Assembly: GCF_023715365.1 (NCBI RefSeq)
Contig: NZ_JAMBNZ010000009.1
Span: 62,001 to 126,000, forward strand
DNA length: 64,000 nt
Origin: Georgenia satyanarayanai
GTDB lineage: Bacteria; Actinomycetota; Actinomycetes; Actinomycetales; Actinomycetaceae
Direction of reading: 5' to 3'
Part shown: positions 1 through 8,896 of the stretch, one piece after another
Layout of the letters: the number at the start of each line of letters is the position of its first letter
How positions within the stretch are numbered: position 1 is the stretch's first letter
The notes under the pieces: model-generated
The model's database searches: none
Told to the model about the DNA's origin: nothing
The model's input: the letters and a program-made list of their open reading frames with translations, nothing else
Translations under genes and position numbers: made by a program

Positions 1-1775
1 AGCCGGATGAGTTCGGCGAGCTCGTTGGGTGGCCGGTAGCGGGTGCGTCCGTGGTCCAGGACGGTGCCGGTGAGCGGGTCGGTGATGATCCGTCGCCACG
101 TCCCGCCCAGCGCCGCGGCCCGGGCGACGGCGGGGGAGATAGGCCCGTAGCCCTCCAGGACGGCGACCTCGGCGGGCTCGCGGTCGAGGAAGGCGAGCAT
201 GGCGTCCTCCTCGGGCAGCGGGGCCAGCTCCGCGCCGGAGCCGCCGGCCGGCTTCGAGGCCGGTAGGCCGAGCTGCCTGGCAATGTCGGGTGGGAGCAGG
301 ACCGAGAGCGGCACGAGGACGCGGATCTGGGCGCGCTGCCCGCCGATGTGGCCCACGGGCATGTGCCAACGGCTCGGGACGGTGCCGCCGCTGCCGGGTG
401 GCGGAGCATCCGCGGGCGGCTCAGGCGGCTCAGGCGGCTCAGGCGGCTCAGGCGGCTCAGGCCGCTCGGGTGGTGCTGCGGTGGTGGAGGGGCCGACCGT
501 GGGCGTACCTGTCCCCTTGGACCGGTGGTCGGGTGGGTCGGGAGCGGCCGGATCGGGGTCCGTGGTGCCCGGCGGTGCGAGCGGGCCGGCCTCATCCTGG
601 TCGGCCGCTGGTGTGGACGGGCCTGGGAGCGCCGTGGGGGCGTCTGCGGCGGGAGTCTCCTCGATCGCTGGGCTGCTGGGCACCGTCGTGTCGTCCGAAG
701 GGCCGATCGGTGCCGGCAATGGGTCGCGCTCAGGTACCCCTGGCCGGTCGGGCATCGGCTCGGGTGCGGGCTGCTCGGTGGCCGGGGTGGTGCCTGGTGG
801 TAGTCCGACGTATCCGAGCTCGAGTGCGGTGTGGCCCATGAGGGAGAGGATGTCGGCGCGGAGCTGGTCGAGGGTGCGGTCATCGCCGCTGGCCTGTGCG
901 GAGCGGGCGGCTGCCTGGAGGGCGAGGTCGATGGCCGCGGCGTCGGTGGCGGGCAGGACTGCGCGGATGCAGGCCATGCCGTCGGGCAGTTGACGGGGGT
1001 GCTCGACCCGTCGCCGGGCGCGGGCGCGGGCGTGGAAGAGGTCGGCGTGCTCGTGGCTGAGGGCGATGACGGCCTTCTTGATGGCCTCGATGAGCTGGCT
1101 GTGGGTCTGGGTGCCGGCGTCGTCGATAACCGAGTCCTGGACCAGGACGGCGATCTCGACCGGGTAGTCCTCCAGCATCGAGACGATCGTCGTGGCCTTG
1201 CGGGCGTCGATGTGCCCGGTGGCCAGCGCCTGACCGGTGAGGGCGAAGACGTTCTCGAAGGCGCGGGCGTTGCTCACGATCCGCTGCGCGGCGAAGCGGC
1301 TCAGCCCCAGGCGCGGAGCGAGCTCGTCGGCGGCCATGTTCCCCGACCTCACGTGCGAGGGCAGGGCGCCGCTGCCGTTCATGAGCGGCCGCCGGGAGAG
1401 CTCACCGGCCACCCGGGTGAGCTTGGCGGTGGCCCACGCGGCGATGCGCTGGTAACCGGCGGCCATCTCCACGAGGTAGTACTCATCCACCTCGCCAGGG
1501 TCGATGTCCTCCAGCTCGGTGAGGAGCTGACCATCGGGCGCCATGCCCGCCAGGGCCTCGGCCGACACCGGCTGGACCGGCTCGAAGCTCGGCTCCACGG
1601 TGGTGACCACCGAGGGTGGCGGCCTGTCCCGGCCGCCGAGGAACACATCGGCCGCGTCCTCCTCCCGGGCCCACAGCTCCTGCAGACGACGGGCAGACTG
1701 CTCACCGATCGGCTCGTGGGTGTACGGGTCCTCGAGCCAGGCAGCGTGCGGGTCGAAGTCCTCGATGCTGCTCAC
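1..1775 (-). CDS. DUF222/HNH endonuclease-like protein (3' end cut by window edge)
   Basis: An uninterrupted minus-strand frame of 591 codons runs off the left edge. It starts at a GTG preceded by an AGAGGGGG ribosome-binding site; an in-frame GTG nine bases upstream is an alternative. Residues about 70-330 form the helical DUF222 region (LTRVAGEL, ADELAPRLGLS, ATGHIDARKATTIV). A Pro-rich linker of about 130 residues contains a Pro-Glu-Pro repeat. The last visible residues (GTWRRIITDPLTGTVLDHG, then RYRPPNELAELI) are the block that normally precedes an HNH nuclease motif, which would lie outside the window. Such 13E12/DUF222-HNH proteins are common multicopy accessory genes in actinobacteria and their biological role is not established. 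No operon partner is visible. Confidence 0.85.
   Translation of the reverse strand, partial: MSSIEDFDPHAAWLEDPYTHEPIGEQSARRLQELWAREEDAADVFLGGRDRPPPSVVTTVEPSFEPVQPVSAEALAGMAPDGQLLTELEDIDPGEVDEYYLVEMAAGYQRIAAWATAKLTRVAGELSRRPLMNGSGALPSHVRSGNMAADELAPRLGLSRFAAQRIVSNARAFENVFALTGQALATGHIDARKATTIVSMLEDYPVEIAVLVQDSVIDDAGTQTHSQLIEAIKKAVIALSHEHADLFHARARARRRVEHPRQLPDGMACIRAVLPATDAAAIDLALQAAARSAQASGDDRTLDQLRADILSLMGHTALELGYVGLPPGTTPATEQPAPEPMPDRPGVPERDPLPAPIGPSDDTTVPSSPAIEETPAADAPTALPGPSTPAADQDEAGPLAPPGTTDPDPAAPDPPDHRSKGTGTPTVGPSTTAAPPERPEPPEPPEPPEPPEPPADAPPPGSGGTVPSRWHMPVGHIGGQRAQIRVLVPLSVLLPPDIARQLGLPASKPAGGSGAELAPLPEEDAMLAFLDREPAEVAVLEGYGPISPAVARAAALGGTWRRIITDPLTGTVLDHGRTRYRPPNELAELIR
415..468 (-). 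repeat. 9-bp tandem repeat encoding Pro-Glu-Pro
   Basis: Five perfect copies of the 9-mer GGCGGCTCA (plus-strand reading) run from 415 to 459, with a sixth degenerate unit to 468. On the minus strand they encode a PEP-PEP-PEP stretch in the linker of the DUF222 protein. The unit is a multiple of three, so copy-number change by slippage would keep the frame. Confidence 0.9.
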
Positions 1776-2460
1776 CAACCCCACCCCCTCTGCGGGCTTT
1801 CGACTGCTCTGCCGTCCTACCTCCAAGGCTAGGACCGACCACTGACATCCGAGCTCGCCACCCCACAGGAGGGCTTCCGGGCAGCTCAGACCTCCTCAGT
1901 CCGGAGAGGGGCACCGCAGAGGAGGCGGCGACGGCCATCGCGGTGGACTTAGCACCGCCGGCGACAGCCGCCCGCGGGGCGAGCAACAGCTCGATCGGCC
2001 CAGGAGGAGGGCAGCACTCCCGAGCACGACGACGAGCGCCCCGGCGGCTAGGGCCGCATGGCATCCGGCGCGTGTGTCCACCAGCCCGGCCCATGGCTCG
2101 CCTCGACCGGCGAGGTGCTCGCCAGCCGCTGGAACTTTCCTGACCATGGTGGTTGTCGGACAGTTCGGCCGGATGCCACGGCGGATCAGAGGCCAGCCTG
2201 TTCATCGGGTTGTCGGCGTGCGCTGAGGCTCAATCGATCTTGCCCGGCAGGGAGCCGCTACTGGGGAGGTCGTCAGGGCCCGACCGCCGGCCGGCGCCGA
2301 GGCCCGGGCTTGAGTGGAGCCGTCCCCCGTAGACCCCGTCGGGTGTTCTGTGATCGAAAGATGGCAGACGGCAGGGAAAGGACGGACGGTTCCCCGTCGG
2401 ACCGTCGCAGCGATCGGTGCGCTGACGGCCGTGCTCGTCAGGATCGGCCGAAACCCTGAC
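1776..2460. other. Gene-poor stretch, possibly decayed
   Basis: No frame here has convincing protein character and no ribosome-binding site/start pair stands out. The one notable element is a minus-strand open frame (1896-2147) with a single hydrophobic run (LAAGALVVVLGSAALLLG) that looks like one transmembrane helix followed by low-complexity Ser/Pro residues. It could be the remnant of a membrane protein gene or chance in GC-rich DNA. No terminator, tRNA or repeat was recognised. Confidence 0.4.
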
Positions 2461-3123
2461 CTACGCCATGGCCGCGGGGTCGTGGACGAGGCCGCGCTGG
2501 ATTCGCCGGGAGCCACGCCACAGCGCGACGGCAGGGACGGCGCAGTCGACGGCGAGAAGGCTGCACGCGGCGGCCAGGAGCACGTGGAGCGCGGCGTCGG
2601 GCGTGCCCTCGGTCAGCTGCCAGAGGGAGTAGCCGGCCGCGCACGCGCAGAGCACGGCGGCCAGTGCGCCGAGGCTGCTGAGGACGACCCGCGGGAACAG
2701 CTCGGGGCGCAGGGCGGAGAGGAGACCGTGGGCGCGGTGCGCGAGACCCGGCTGCCGGGCCGGGCTGCTCGTCATCCACACCTCCGCGGCGCGGGACAGG
2801 CGGGCGCCCGCGCGGAGCAGGTCCAGGCCGCGGGCAGCGGCGAGGGCTCCACCGGCGAGGGCGGCGAGCACAGCGACGACACCGGTGGCAGCGACCGCTG
2901 CACTCCCGGTGGCGATGACGGCGTCGAGGACGGCGACGCAGCCGACGACGGCGAGCACGAGTGCCGCGACGACACCGAGCCACAGCCCCACGCCGGTGAG
3001 GATGCGAGGGGCACCGGTGTACTCGCGGACGAGGGCGTGGACGGCCGGTCGGCGCCCGGCCGTGGTCTCCCCACGCTCGGCGGCGAGGACGTAGGACTCG
3101 GCCGTCGCCGGCAGGAACCTCAC
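2461..3123 (-). CDS. Four-TM membrane protein of the T7SS-like cassette
   Basis: A 220-residue protein, last gene of a four-gene minus-strand cassette. Its GTG start overlaps the upstream stop in a GTGA arrangement, so translation is probably coupled. It begins with about 40 soluble residues. Hydrophobic segments lie near residues 41-70, 74-98, 147-170 and 178-203, suggesting four membrane spans with a central cytoplasmic or loop region. No family was recognised. Its position directly behind three T7SS-substrate-like or associated genes suggests a membrane-bound partner, for example an immunity protein or anchor, but nothing in the sequence proves this. Confidence 0.8.
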   Translation of the reverse strand: MRFLPATAESYVLAAERGETTAGRRPAVHALVREYTGAPRILTGVGLWLGVVAALVLAVVGCVAVLDAVIATGSAAVAATGVVAVLAALAGGALAAARGLDLLRAGARLSRAAEVWMTSSPARQPGLAHRAHGLLSALRPELFPRVVLSSLGALAAVLCACAAGYSLWQLTEGTPDAALHVLLAAACSLLAVDCAVPAVALWRGSRRIQRGLVHDPAAMA

Positions 3124-3818
3124 GACTGCGTCGGTCCGTCCACCGGCAGCACACCGCTGGCCTTGGCGACCCCCTCCGGCGGCTCCGCGCCGACGTGGAC
3201 CCCGGCCGCGATCGCGCTGACGACGTGCGCGAGCAGCGGACGGTGCTCGGTGTCGGGCGAGCTGCCCGTGACGAGGACGAGGTCGTGCGGACGCCCCGGG
3301 AGCGCGACGGCGACGACGCAGCAGCCGAGCCGCTCGACCGGTGGGGTGCCCGTGGCCGGCCGCGGCGCCGTGGACCCGTGCGCCCGTCCGAGCCGGGTCT
3401 GCGGGGTGAGGGTGAGGAAGGCCTGGACCGCCGTGCGCCCGTCGACGAGCGTGATGTCCTCGACGCGCTCGACGGTGCCCGCGGTCCCGACGGCGCGCTC
3501 GACGAGCGCGACGGGGTTGACCTCCCCGCTCGGCACGTGCTCGATCGTCGTCGAGAAGGTCCACACGGCCGGCTTGTCGTCGACCTCCGTCAGAACGACG
3601 CCCGCGGAGGTGACACCGGTGCCGGCGACCGCTGCCCGGGCCTCGCGCAGACCGACGTAGAGGTGGTCGGTCGGACCGTCCCCGAGGTGCTCGCGGGCGG
3701 GCTCGATCATGTCGCGCCAGTGAGCCTCGGCGCGGGCGTCGATGTCGAAGGCAGCGATCTCCACCCAGCCGGGCGGGGTGGGGACCCAGAACTGCTTCGG
3801 GGCGGCGGTCACGGTCAT
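3120..3818 (-). CDS. Soluble protein of unknown function in the T7SS-like cassette
   Basis: A 232-residue protein beginning MTVTAAPKQFWVPTPPGW. It has no signal peptide or membrane span and a mixed alpha/beta composition. The early PTPPGW motif followed by regular beta-strand-like segments (GVVLTEVDDKPAVWTFSTTI, ITLVDGRTAVQAFLTL) recalls the Mog1/PsbP-like fold of LpqN-type proteins, which is only an impression. The ATG shares one base with the TGA of the T7SS-signal protein (TGATG), and its own stop overlaps the membrane-protein start, so all are probably made from one mRNA. A cytoplasmic chaperone or immunity role would fit the context but is inference. Confidence 0.8.
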   Translation of the reverse strand: MTVTAAPKQFWVPTPPGWVEIAAFDIDARAEAHWRDMIEPAREHLGDGPTDHLYVGLREARAAVAGTGVTSAGVVLTEVDDKPAVWTFSTTIEHVPSGEVNPVALVERAVGTAGTVERVEDITLVDGRTAVQAFLTLTPQTRLGRAHGSTAPRPATGTPPVERLGCCVVAVALPGRPHDLVLVTGSSPDTEHRPLLAHVVSAIAAGVHVGAEPPEGVAKASGVLPVDGPTQS

Positions 3819-4981
3819 CAGTCGTTCCGATCGGCGATGTCGCGCTGCTGCTCGTCGGTGACGAAGCCGTGCCCGCCGAAGAGGTTGCCGAAGCGCTCGA
3901 ACGTCCGGCCCAGCGGGTTGCCGACGTCGTTGAGGTTCTCCTGCGTGTCCATGACGTTCTTGCTCTCCTCGTAGGTGCGGCCGGTGACGTAGCCCCACGT
4001 CGCCATCGGCCCGACGGGGTTGAAGGAGAGGGCCGCCGTCGCCGTGGCACCGGCGCCGCCCGTGCCCCGGGAGATGCCGGCGACCGCCGGGACGAGCCCG
4101 GACATCCCTCCCGAGCTCGCCGCCATCGTGCCCAGGCCCTGGACGATCTTGCCGAGGCCCGCACCGGCGAGCAGGCCGAGCGCGCCGGTGAGCATCTCGG
4201 TGGCGTCCTCCCGGCCGCCGGCGAACTGGAGGAAGTCGACGGCGACCGCCGCACCGCCGAGGACGAGGCCGGCCATGCCGAGCCAGCCGACCGGTCCGGA
4301 GACGATGAGCGCGATGATCGCCGCGACGGCGACAACGACGGCGAGGATGTCGATGATGTCCTCGAGCACCGGCAGGACGTAGTCCTGGAACCAGTCCTCG
4401 ACGTCGCCGAGCCAGTCGGTGAAGCTGTCCCACATGCTCGAGTCCGGGGCGTCCCCGGCGGCGCAGGACAGGCAGGACGCGACGTACTCCGCCTCGCCGG
4501 CGTAGGTCTCCGCGAGCCCCTGGGCCTCGAGACGGATCTGGTCGAGCTCGCCGGTCGCAGCGGTGAGCTGGTTGGCCGGCCCGTCGGTGTCGACGTCCGG
4601 GTCCTCGCTCTGCTGGGCGGCCGTGAGGTCGTCCGCGGCGTTCGACACGTTCGTGATCGCCGTCGCGGCGCGGGTCTCGAGCTCGTCGGCCTGCTGCTGG
4701 AAGGTGACGAGCGAGGACGCCCACGTCTCCAGGGCGGCGGCCGCGGCCTCGAAGCTGTCGGCGGCCGTGACGACCCGGGGCGTCAGCTCGCCGGACATCG
4801 TCTCGTGGAAGGCGGTGGCGGTCTCGCCCTGCCAGTCCTGCTGGCCGGTGCCGCCGAGGACGTCCGCGGCCTCGCGGATGCGGGCGGCGGTCGTGCGGAC
4901 CTGCTCGGCGACCGACTCGGCGGAGACGACGCTGCCCGGCGTGGGGTCGAAGCCGAGGGAGGGGAAGGACCTGGCGACCAT
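3818..4981 (-). CDS. Putative T7SS-secreted protein (N-terminal T7SS signal domain, hydrophobic C-terminal half)
   Basis: A 387-residue protein. Residues about 5-130 resemble the T7SS secretion-signal region of actinobacterial WXG-type effectors: an FPSLGFDPTPGS opening, a long helix pair, and a WQG turn (DWQGETATAFHE) near residue 50. A short Cys-containing segment (VASCLSCAAGD) follows near 170. Residues about 205-290 are hydrophobic and Gly/Ala-rich (IIDILAVVVAVAAIIALIVS and following), which suggests a membrane-inserting or pore-like central part. The C-terminal ~60 residues are polar. No nuclease or other toxin motif was recognised. Start and stop each share one base with the neighbours (TGATG). 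Confidence 0.8.
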   Translation of the reverse strand: MVARSFPSLGFDPTPGSVVSAESVAEQVRTTAARIREAADVLGGTGQQDWQGETATAFHETMSGELTPRVVTAADSFEAAAAALETWASSLVTFQQQADELETRAATAITNVSNAADDLTAAQQSEDPDVDTDGPANQLTAATGELDQIRLEAQGLAETYAGEAEYVASCLSCAAGDAPDSSMWDSFTDWLGDVEDWFQDYVLPVLEDIIDILAVVVAVAAIIALIVSGPVGWLGMAGLVLGGAAVAVDFLQFAGGREDATEMLTGALGLLAGAGLGKIVQGLGTMAASSGGMSGLVPAVAGISRGTGGAGATATAALSFNPVGPMATWGYVTGRTYEESKNVMDTQENLNDVGNPLGRTFERFGNLFGGHGFVTDEQQRDIADRND

Positions 4982-5274
4982 CAGCCCTCACCGCCGGTGA
5001 TGGACGCCTTGAGGGCCGCGTCCAGCTCGGCGAAGCCCTGCGCGATCGCGGCGAGCCCCTCGGCACCGTTGCCGGAGACCTCGGAGAGCTCCCCGATGCC
5101 GTGGTTCCACTCCTCGCCGAAACTGCTGAGCTGCTGCCGCAGGGCGTCGTGCCCGGTCACGTCCCCGGGGACGGCGGACATCGCCCCGGCCGCGCCGGAC
5201 AGGGTCTCGCGGATGGTCTCCAGCGTCGTCCTCGTGGCTGCCAGGGCGTCGCCGTCGATGAACAGGTCGACCAC
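4981..5274 (-). CDS. WXG100/ESAT-6-like small helical protein
   Basis: A 97-residue protein, first gene of the cassette. I chose the GTG at 5274 because GAGAGAGG lies 7-8 nt upstream; a longer form from 5313 is possible. It is predicted to be almost entirely helical. A turn containing W-N-H-G (FGEEWNHGIGEL) separates the two helices, as in WXG100-like T7SS substrates, and an alanine-rich amphipathic second helix follows. It probably pairs with the T7SS-signal protein downstream. No core T7SS genes (eccB, eccC, eccD, mycP) are present in the window, so a machine encoded elsewhere would be needed. Confidence 0.75.
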   Translation of the reverse strand: MVDLFIDGDALAATRTTLETIRETLSGAAGAMSAVPGDVTGHDALRQQLSSFGEEWNHGIGELSEVSGNGAEGLAAIAQGFAELDAALKASITGGEG

Positions 5275-5419
5275 GTGTGCGCCTCTCTCTCGCCGCTGAC
5301 GTGCCCGGTGCACGCCTGCCGGGGACCATCATGGCGAGCACCGCGCGCGGTGGACAGCGGTGGGCATAGGGAGAACTCCCCATGTGCCGCCCGGTCGCCG
5401 TGCCGCTGCCGCGAACGGC

Positions 5420-5425
5420 TACACT
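5420..5425 (+). promoter_or_regulatory. Probable -10 element of the ileS T-box transcript
   Basis: The hexamer TACACT lies about 10-20 bases before the first helix of the T-box leader. No good -35 hexamer is visible, which is common for GC-rich actinobacterial promoters. Transcription would start near 5432. Confidence 0.45.
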
Positions 5426-5429
5426 TCCG

Positions 5430-5655
5430 GGCACAGGCATTGACCCGGTCATCACCGGTGAGCCGCCGGAAGAACGGGGTGCGAGCCCCCAGTAGAACCG
5501 GCCGGCAGCGGACCGTCACATCCGCGCGAGAGTGGCTCCGGGCCACGGCTCCGGCCGAGGACCCGGCGGCAAGCGAGGTGGTACCGCGGCAGCGGACCCG
5601 CCCAGGGTGGGTACGTCGTCGTCCTCGCAGCGACGCGAACGACGACGAGGAGCAC
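5430..5655 (+). promoter_or_regulatory. Isoleucine T-box leader of ileS (ultrashort stem I, translational type)
   Basis: The hallmark T-box sequence AGGTGGTACCGCG lies at 5576-5588. Upstream, CCGG arms enclose a loop with the triplet ATC at 5451-5453, the expected specifier codon for tRNA-Ile. An AGTAGAACCGG segment follows at about 5491, as in known actinobacterial ileS leaders. After the T-box, GTCGTCGT/ACGACGAC arms (about 5614-5647) form a hairpin directly next to the GAGGAG ribosome-binding site, with no U-tract. This fits the actinobacterial class known from ileS, in which uncharged tRNA exposes the ribosome-binding site rather than preventing termination. Confidence 0.9.
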
Positions 5656-5662
5656 CACCACC

Positions 5663-8600
5663 ATGGCCACCACCCCCCGCTACCCGCGCCACCAGACCGG
5701 CGGCGAGGTCCCGGCCTCCCCGCGGTTCCCCGAGCTCGAGCAGGAGGTGCTCGCCCACTGGGCCGCCGACGGAACCTTCCAGGCGTCGGTCGACAACCGG
5801 CCGGCCGGCGAGGACGGCAGCAACGAGTTCGTCTTCTACGACGGCCCGCCCTTCGCCAACGGCCTGCCCCACTACGGCCACCTCCTCACCGGCTACGTCA
5901 AGGACGTCGTCGGCCGCTTCCAGACCCAGCTCGGGCGCCGGGTGGAGCGCCGCTTCGGCTGGGACACCCACGGCCTGCCGGCCGAGCTCGAGGCCGAGCG
6001 GACCCTGGGGATCACGGACAAGTCCGAGATCGAGGAGATGGGCATCGAGGCCTTCAACAAGGCCTGCGAGGACTCGGTGCTGCGGTACACGGGGGAGTGG
6101 CGCGAGTACGTCACCCGCCAGGCGCGCTGGGTGGACTTCGACAACGACTACAAGACGCTCGACTCCTCCTACATGGAGTCGGTCATCTGGGCCTTCAAGC
6201 AGCTCTACGACAAGGGCCTGGCCTACGAGGGCTACCGGGTGCTGCCCTACTGCTGGAACGACCAGACCCCGCTGTCCAACCACGAGCTGCGCATGGACGA
6301 CGACGTCTACCAGATGCGTCAGGACCCGGCGGTCACGGTGGGGCTGCGCCTGGAGAGCGGCGAGCTCGCCCTCATCTGGACGACGACGCCCTGGACGCTG
6401 CCCTCCAACCTTTCCCTCGCCGTCGGGCCGGACGTCGAGTACGTCACCGTCGTCCCTTCCGAGGGGGCGCTCGCGGGAGAGAAGGTGCTGCTCGCCGCTG
6501 CCCGTGTGGGCGCCTTCGCCCGCGAGCTCGGCGAGGAGCCGCAGATCGTGGCGACGACGACGGGACGCGAGCTGGCCGGGCGCCGCTACGCACCCGTCTT
6601 CGACTACTTCGTCGGCCGCGAGGGCCTGGGCGAGAACGTGTGGACGGTGCTCACCGCCGACTACGTCTCCACCGAGGACGGCACCGGCATCGTCCACCAG
6701 GCCCCGGCCTTTGGTGAGGACGACATGGCCGTGTCCGCCGCCGCCGGCATCGGCACCGTCGTCCCTGTCGACGACGGCGGCCGCTTCACCGGTGAGGTCG
6801 CCGACTACGCCGGCACGCAGGTGCTCGAGGCGAACCGCGCGATCATCGCCGACCTCAAGAACGGCACCGGCCCGATCGGCCGTCGGCCGGAGGTCGAGCG
6901 GCCGGTCCTCGTGCGCCAGGAGACCTACGACCACTCCTACCCGCACTGCTGGCGCTGCCGCCAGCCGCTCATCTACAAGGCCGTGACGAGCTGGTTCGTG
7001 CGCGTCACCGAGTTCCGCGAGCGGATGGTCGAGCTCAACCAGCAGATCACCTGGGTCCCGGACCACATCAAGGACGGCCAGTTCGGCAACTGGCTGGCCG
7101 GTGCGCGCGACTGGTCGATTTCGCGCAACCGCTACTGGGGCACCCCCATCCCGGTGTGGGTGTCGGACGACCCGGAGCACCCGCGCATCGACGTCTACGG
7201 CTCCTTCGCCGAGCTCGAGGCGGACTTCGGGCGCCTTCCGGTGGGCCGCGACGGCGAGCCCAACCTCCACCGCCCCTTCATCGACGAGCTCACCCGCCCC
7301 AACCCGGACGACCCGACCGGGACGTCGACGATGCGCCGCATCCCCGACGTCCTGGACGTGTGGTTCGACTCCGGGTCGATGCCCTACGCCCAGGTGCACT
7401 ACCCCTTCGAGAACGCCGGATGGTTCGAGCACCACTACCCGGGCGACTTCATCGTCGAGTACATCGGCCAGACCCGCGGGTGGTTCTACACCCTCCACGT
7501 CCTCGCGACCGCCCTGTTCGACCGGCCGGCCTTCACGACGTCGGTCTCCCACGGGATCGTGCTGGGCTCCGACGGCCGCAAGATGAGCAAGTCCCTGCGC
7601 AACTACCCCGACGTCAACGAGGTCTTCGACCGCGACGGCTCGGACGCGATGCGCTGGTTCCTCATGGCCTCCCCGATCCTGCGCGGCGGCAACCTCGTCG
7701 TCACCGAGGAGGGCATCCGGGAGAACGTGCGCCAGGTGCTCCTGCCGGTGTGGAACACCTGGTACTTCCTCTCCCTGTACGCGGGTGCCGCGAACGGCGG
7801 GCAGGGCCGTGTGGGCCGTGAGGTGACGCCGGAGGAGGCGGCCGGCCTGCCGGTCATGGACCGCTACCTCCTGGCCCGCACCCGCGCGCTCGCCGCGGAC
7901 GTGCGGACCATGCTCGAGGCCTACGACGTGCCCGGCGCCTGCCAGGCCGTGCGCGAGCACCTCGACGTCCTCACCAACTGGTACGTGCGTACCTCCCGGG
8001 ACCGGTTCTGGGAGGAGGACGAGGACGCCTTCAACACCCTCCACACCGCGCTCGAGGTGCTCATGCGGGTCATGGCGCCCCTCGCCCCGCTCATCACCGA
8101 GGAGGTGTGGCGCGGGCTCACCGGCGGGCGCAGCGTCCACCTCACCGACTGGCCGGTGCTCGACGACGCCTTCGCCGCCGACGAGCTCGTCGCGTCGATG
8201 GACCGCGTGCGCGACGTCGTCTCCACCACCCTCGGCCTGCGCAAGGCCGGCGGGTTGCGCGTGCGTCAGCCGCTGCGTGTCCTGCAGGTCGTCACCGACG
8301 AGCCCGCGGCGCTCGAGCCCTTCGCCCGGCTCATCGCCGACGAGGTCAACGTCAAGGCCGTCGAGCTGCGCTCGCTCGCCGACGACACCGCCCAGGAGTA
8401 CGGCGTCTACACCAGGCTCACCGTCAACGCCCGCGCCGCTGGCCCCCGGCTCGGCAAGGACGTCCAGCGCGTCATCAGGGCCGCCCGCTCGGGGGCGTGG
8501 GAGCAGACCGACGGTGGCGTCGTCGTCGATGGCATCGCCCTGGAGGAGCAGGAGTACACGCTCACCACGGAGGTCGAGGACCGTGCCGGGGACGAGCGCG

Positions 8601-8896
8601 CCGCGGGCGTGCTCGACGGCGGCGGTTTCGTCGTCCTCGACACCGCCCTGGACGACGAGCTCCTCGCCGAGGGGGTCGCCCGCGACGTCGTGCGCCGGGT
8701 CCAGGACGAGCGCAAGGCCGCCGGCCTGCACGTCACCGACCGGATCACCCTCGCCGTCGACGTTCCCGGACGCTACGCCCGCTGGATCGAGAACCACGCC
8801 GGTCTCGTCACCGAGGAGACCCTCGCTGTCTCCCTCACCGTCGACGTCAGCCCCACCGATGAGATCGCCGTCCGCCTGGAGGTGGCACAGCCGTGA
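5663..8896 (+). CDS. ileS: Isoleucyl-tRNA synthetase
   Basis: A class Ia aminoacyl-tRNA synthetase of 1077 residues that charges tRNA-Ile. The HIGH-type motif is H70-Y-G-H73 in [15 protein letters not shown], and KMSKS is at 640-644. A long editing (CP1) insertion and an anticodon-binding C-terminal region are present. The GLPHYGH context and the length match the eukaryote-like (type 2) IleS used by mycobacteria and bifidobacteria rather than the E. coli type; that group is known for low mupirocin sensitivity, so the same may apply here (inference). The ATG follows GAGGAG. Expression is controlled by the upstream T-box, and the stop overlaps the folC start. Confidence 0.97.
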   Translation: MATTPRYPRHQTGGEVPASPRFPELEQEVLAHWAADGTFQASVDNRPAGEDGSNEFVFYDGPPFANGLPHYGHLLTGYVKDVVGRFQTQLGRRVERRFGWDTHGLPAELEAERTLGITDKSEIEEMGIEAFNKACEDSVLRYTGEWREYVTRQARWVDFDNDYKTLDSSYMESVIWAFKQLYDKGLAYEGYRVLPYCWNDQTPLSNHELRMDDDVYQMRQDPAVTVGLRLESGELALIWTTTPWTLPSNLSLAVGPDVEYVTVVPSEGALAGEKVLLAAARVGAFARELGEEPQIVATTTGRELAGRRYAPVFDYFVGREGLGENVWTVLTADYVSTEDGTGIVHQAPAFGEDDMAVSAAAGIGTVVPVDDGGRFTGEVADYAGTQVLEANRAIIADLKNGTGPIGRRPEVERPVLVRQETYDHSYPHCWRCRQPLIYKAVTSWFVRVTEFRERMVELNQQITWVPDHIKDGQFGNWLAGARDWSISRNRYWGTPIPVWVSDDPEHPRIDVYGSFAELEADFGRLPVGRDGEPNLHRPFIDELTRPNPDDPTGTSTMRRIPDVLDVWFDSGSMPYAQVHYPFENAGWFEHHYPGDFIVEYIGQTRGWFYTLHVLATALFDRPAFTTSVSHGIVLGSDGRKMSKSLRNYPDVNEVFDRDGSDAMRWFLMASPILRGGNLVVTEEGIRENVRQVLLPVWNTWYFLSLYAGAANGGQGRVGREVTPEEAAGLPVMDRYLLARTRALAADVRTMLEAYDVPGACQAVREHLDVLTNWYVRTSRDRFWEEDEDAFNTLHTALEVLMRVMAPLAPLITEEVWRGLTGGRSVHLTDWPVLDDAFAADELVASMDRVRDVVSTTLGLRKAGGLRVRQPLRVLQVVTDEPAALEPFARLIADEVNVKAVELRSLADDTAQEYGVYTRLTVNARAAGPRLGKDVQRVIRAARSGAWEQTDGGVVVDGIALEEQEYTLTTEVEDRAGDERAAGVLDGGGFVVLDTALDDELLAEGVARDVVRRVQDERKAAGLHVTDRITLAVDVPGRYARWIENHAGLVTEETLAVSLTVDVSPTDEIAVRLEVAQP

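Noticed and set aside
199-993. Long plus-strand frames with (Gly-Gly-Ser)n character in 51-1832
   Set aside because: They are antisense to the DUF222 gene. The minus frame is uninterrupted with a good start and recognisable domain, while the plus frames show only repeat-derived low complexity.
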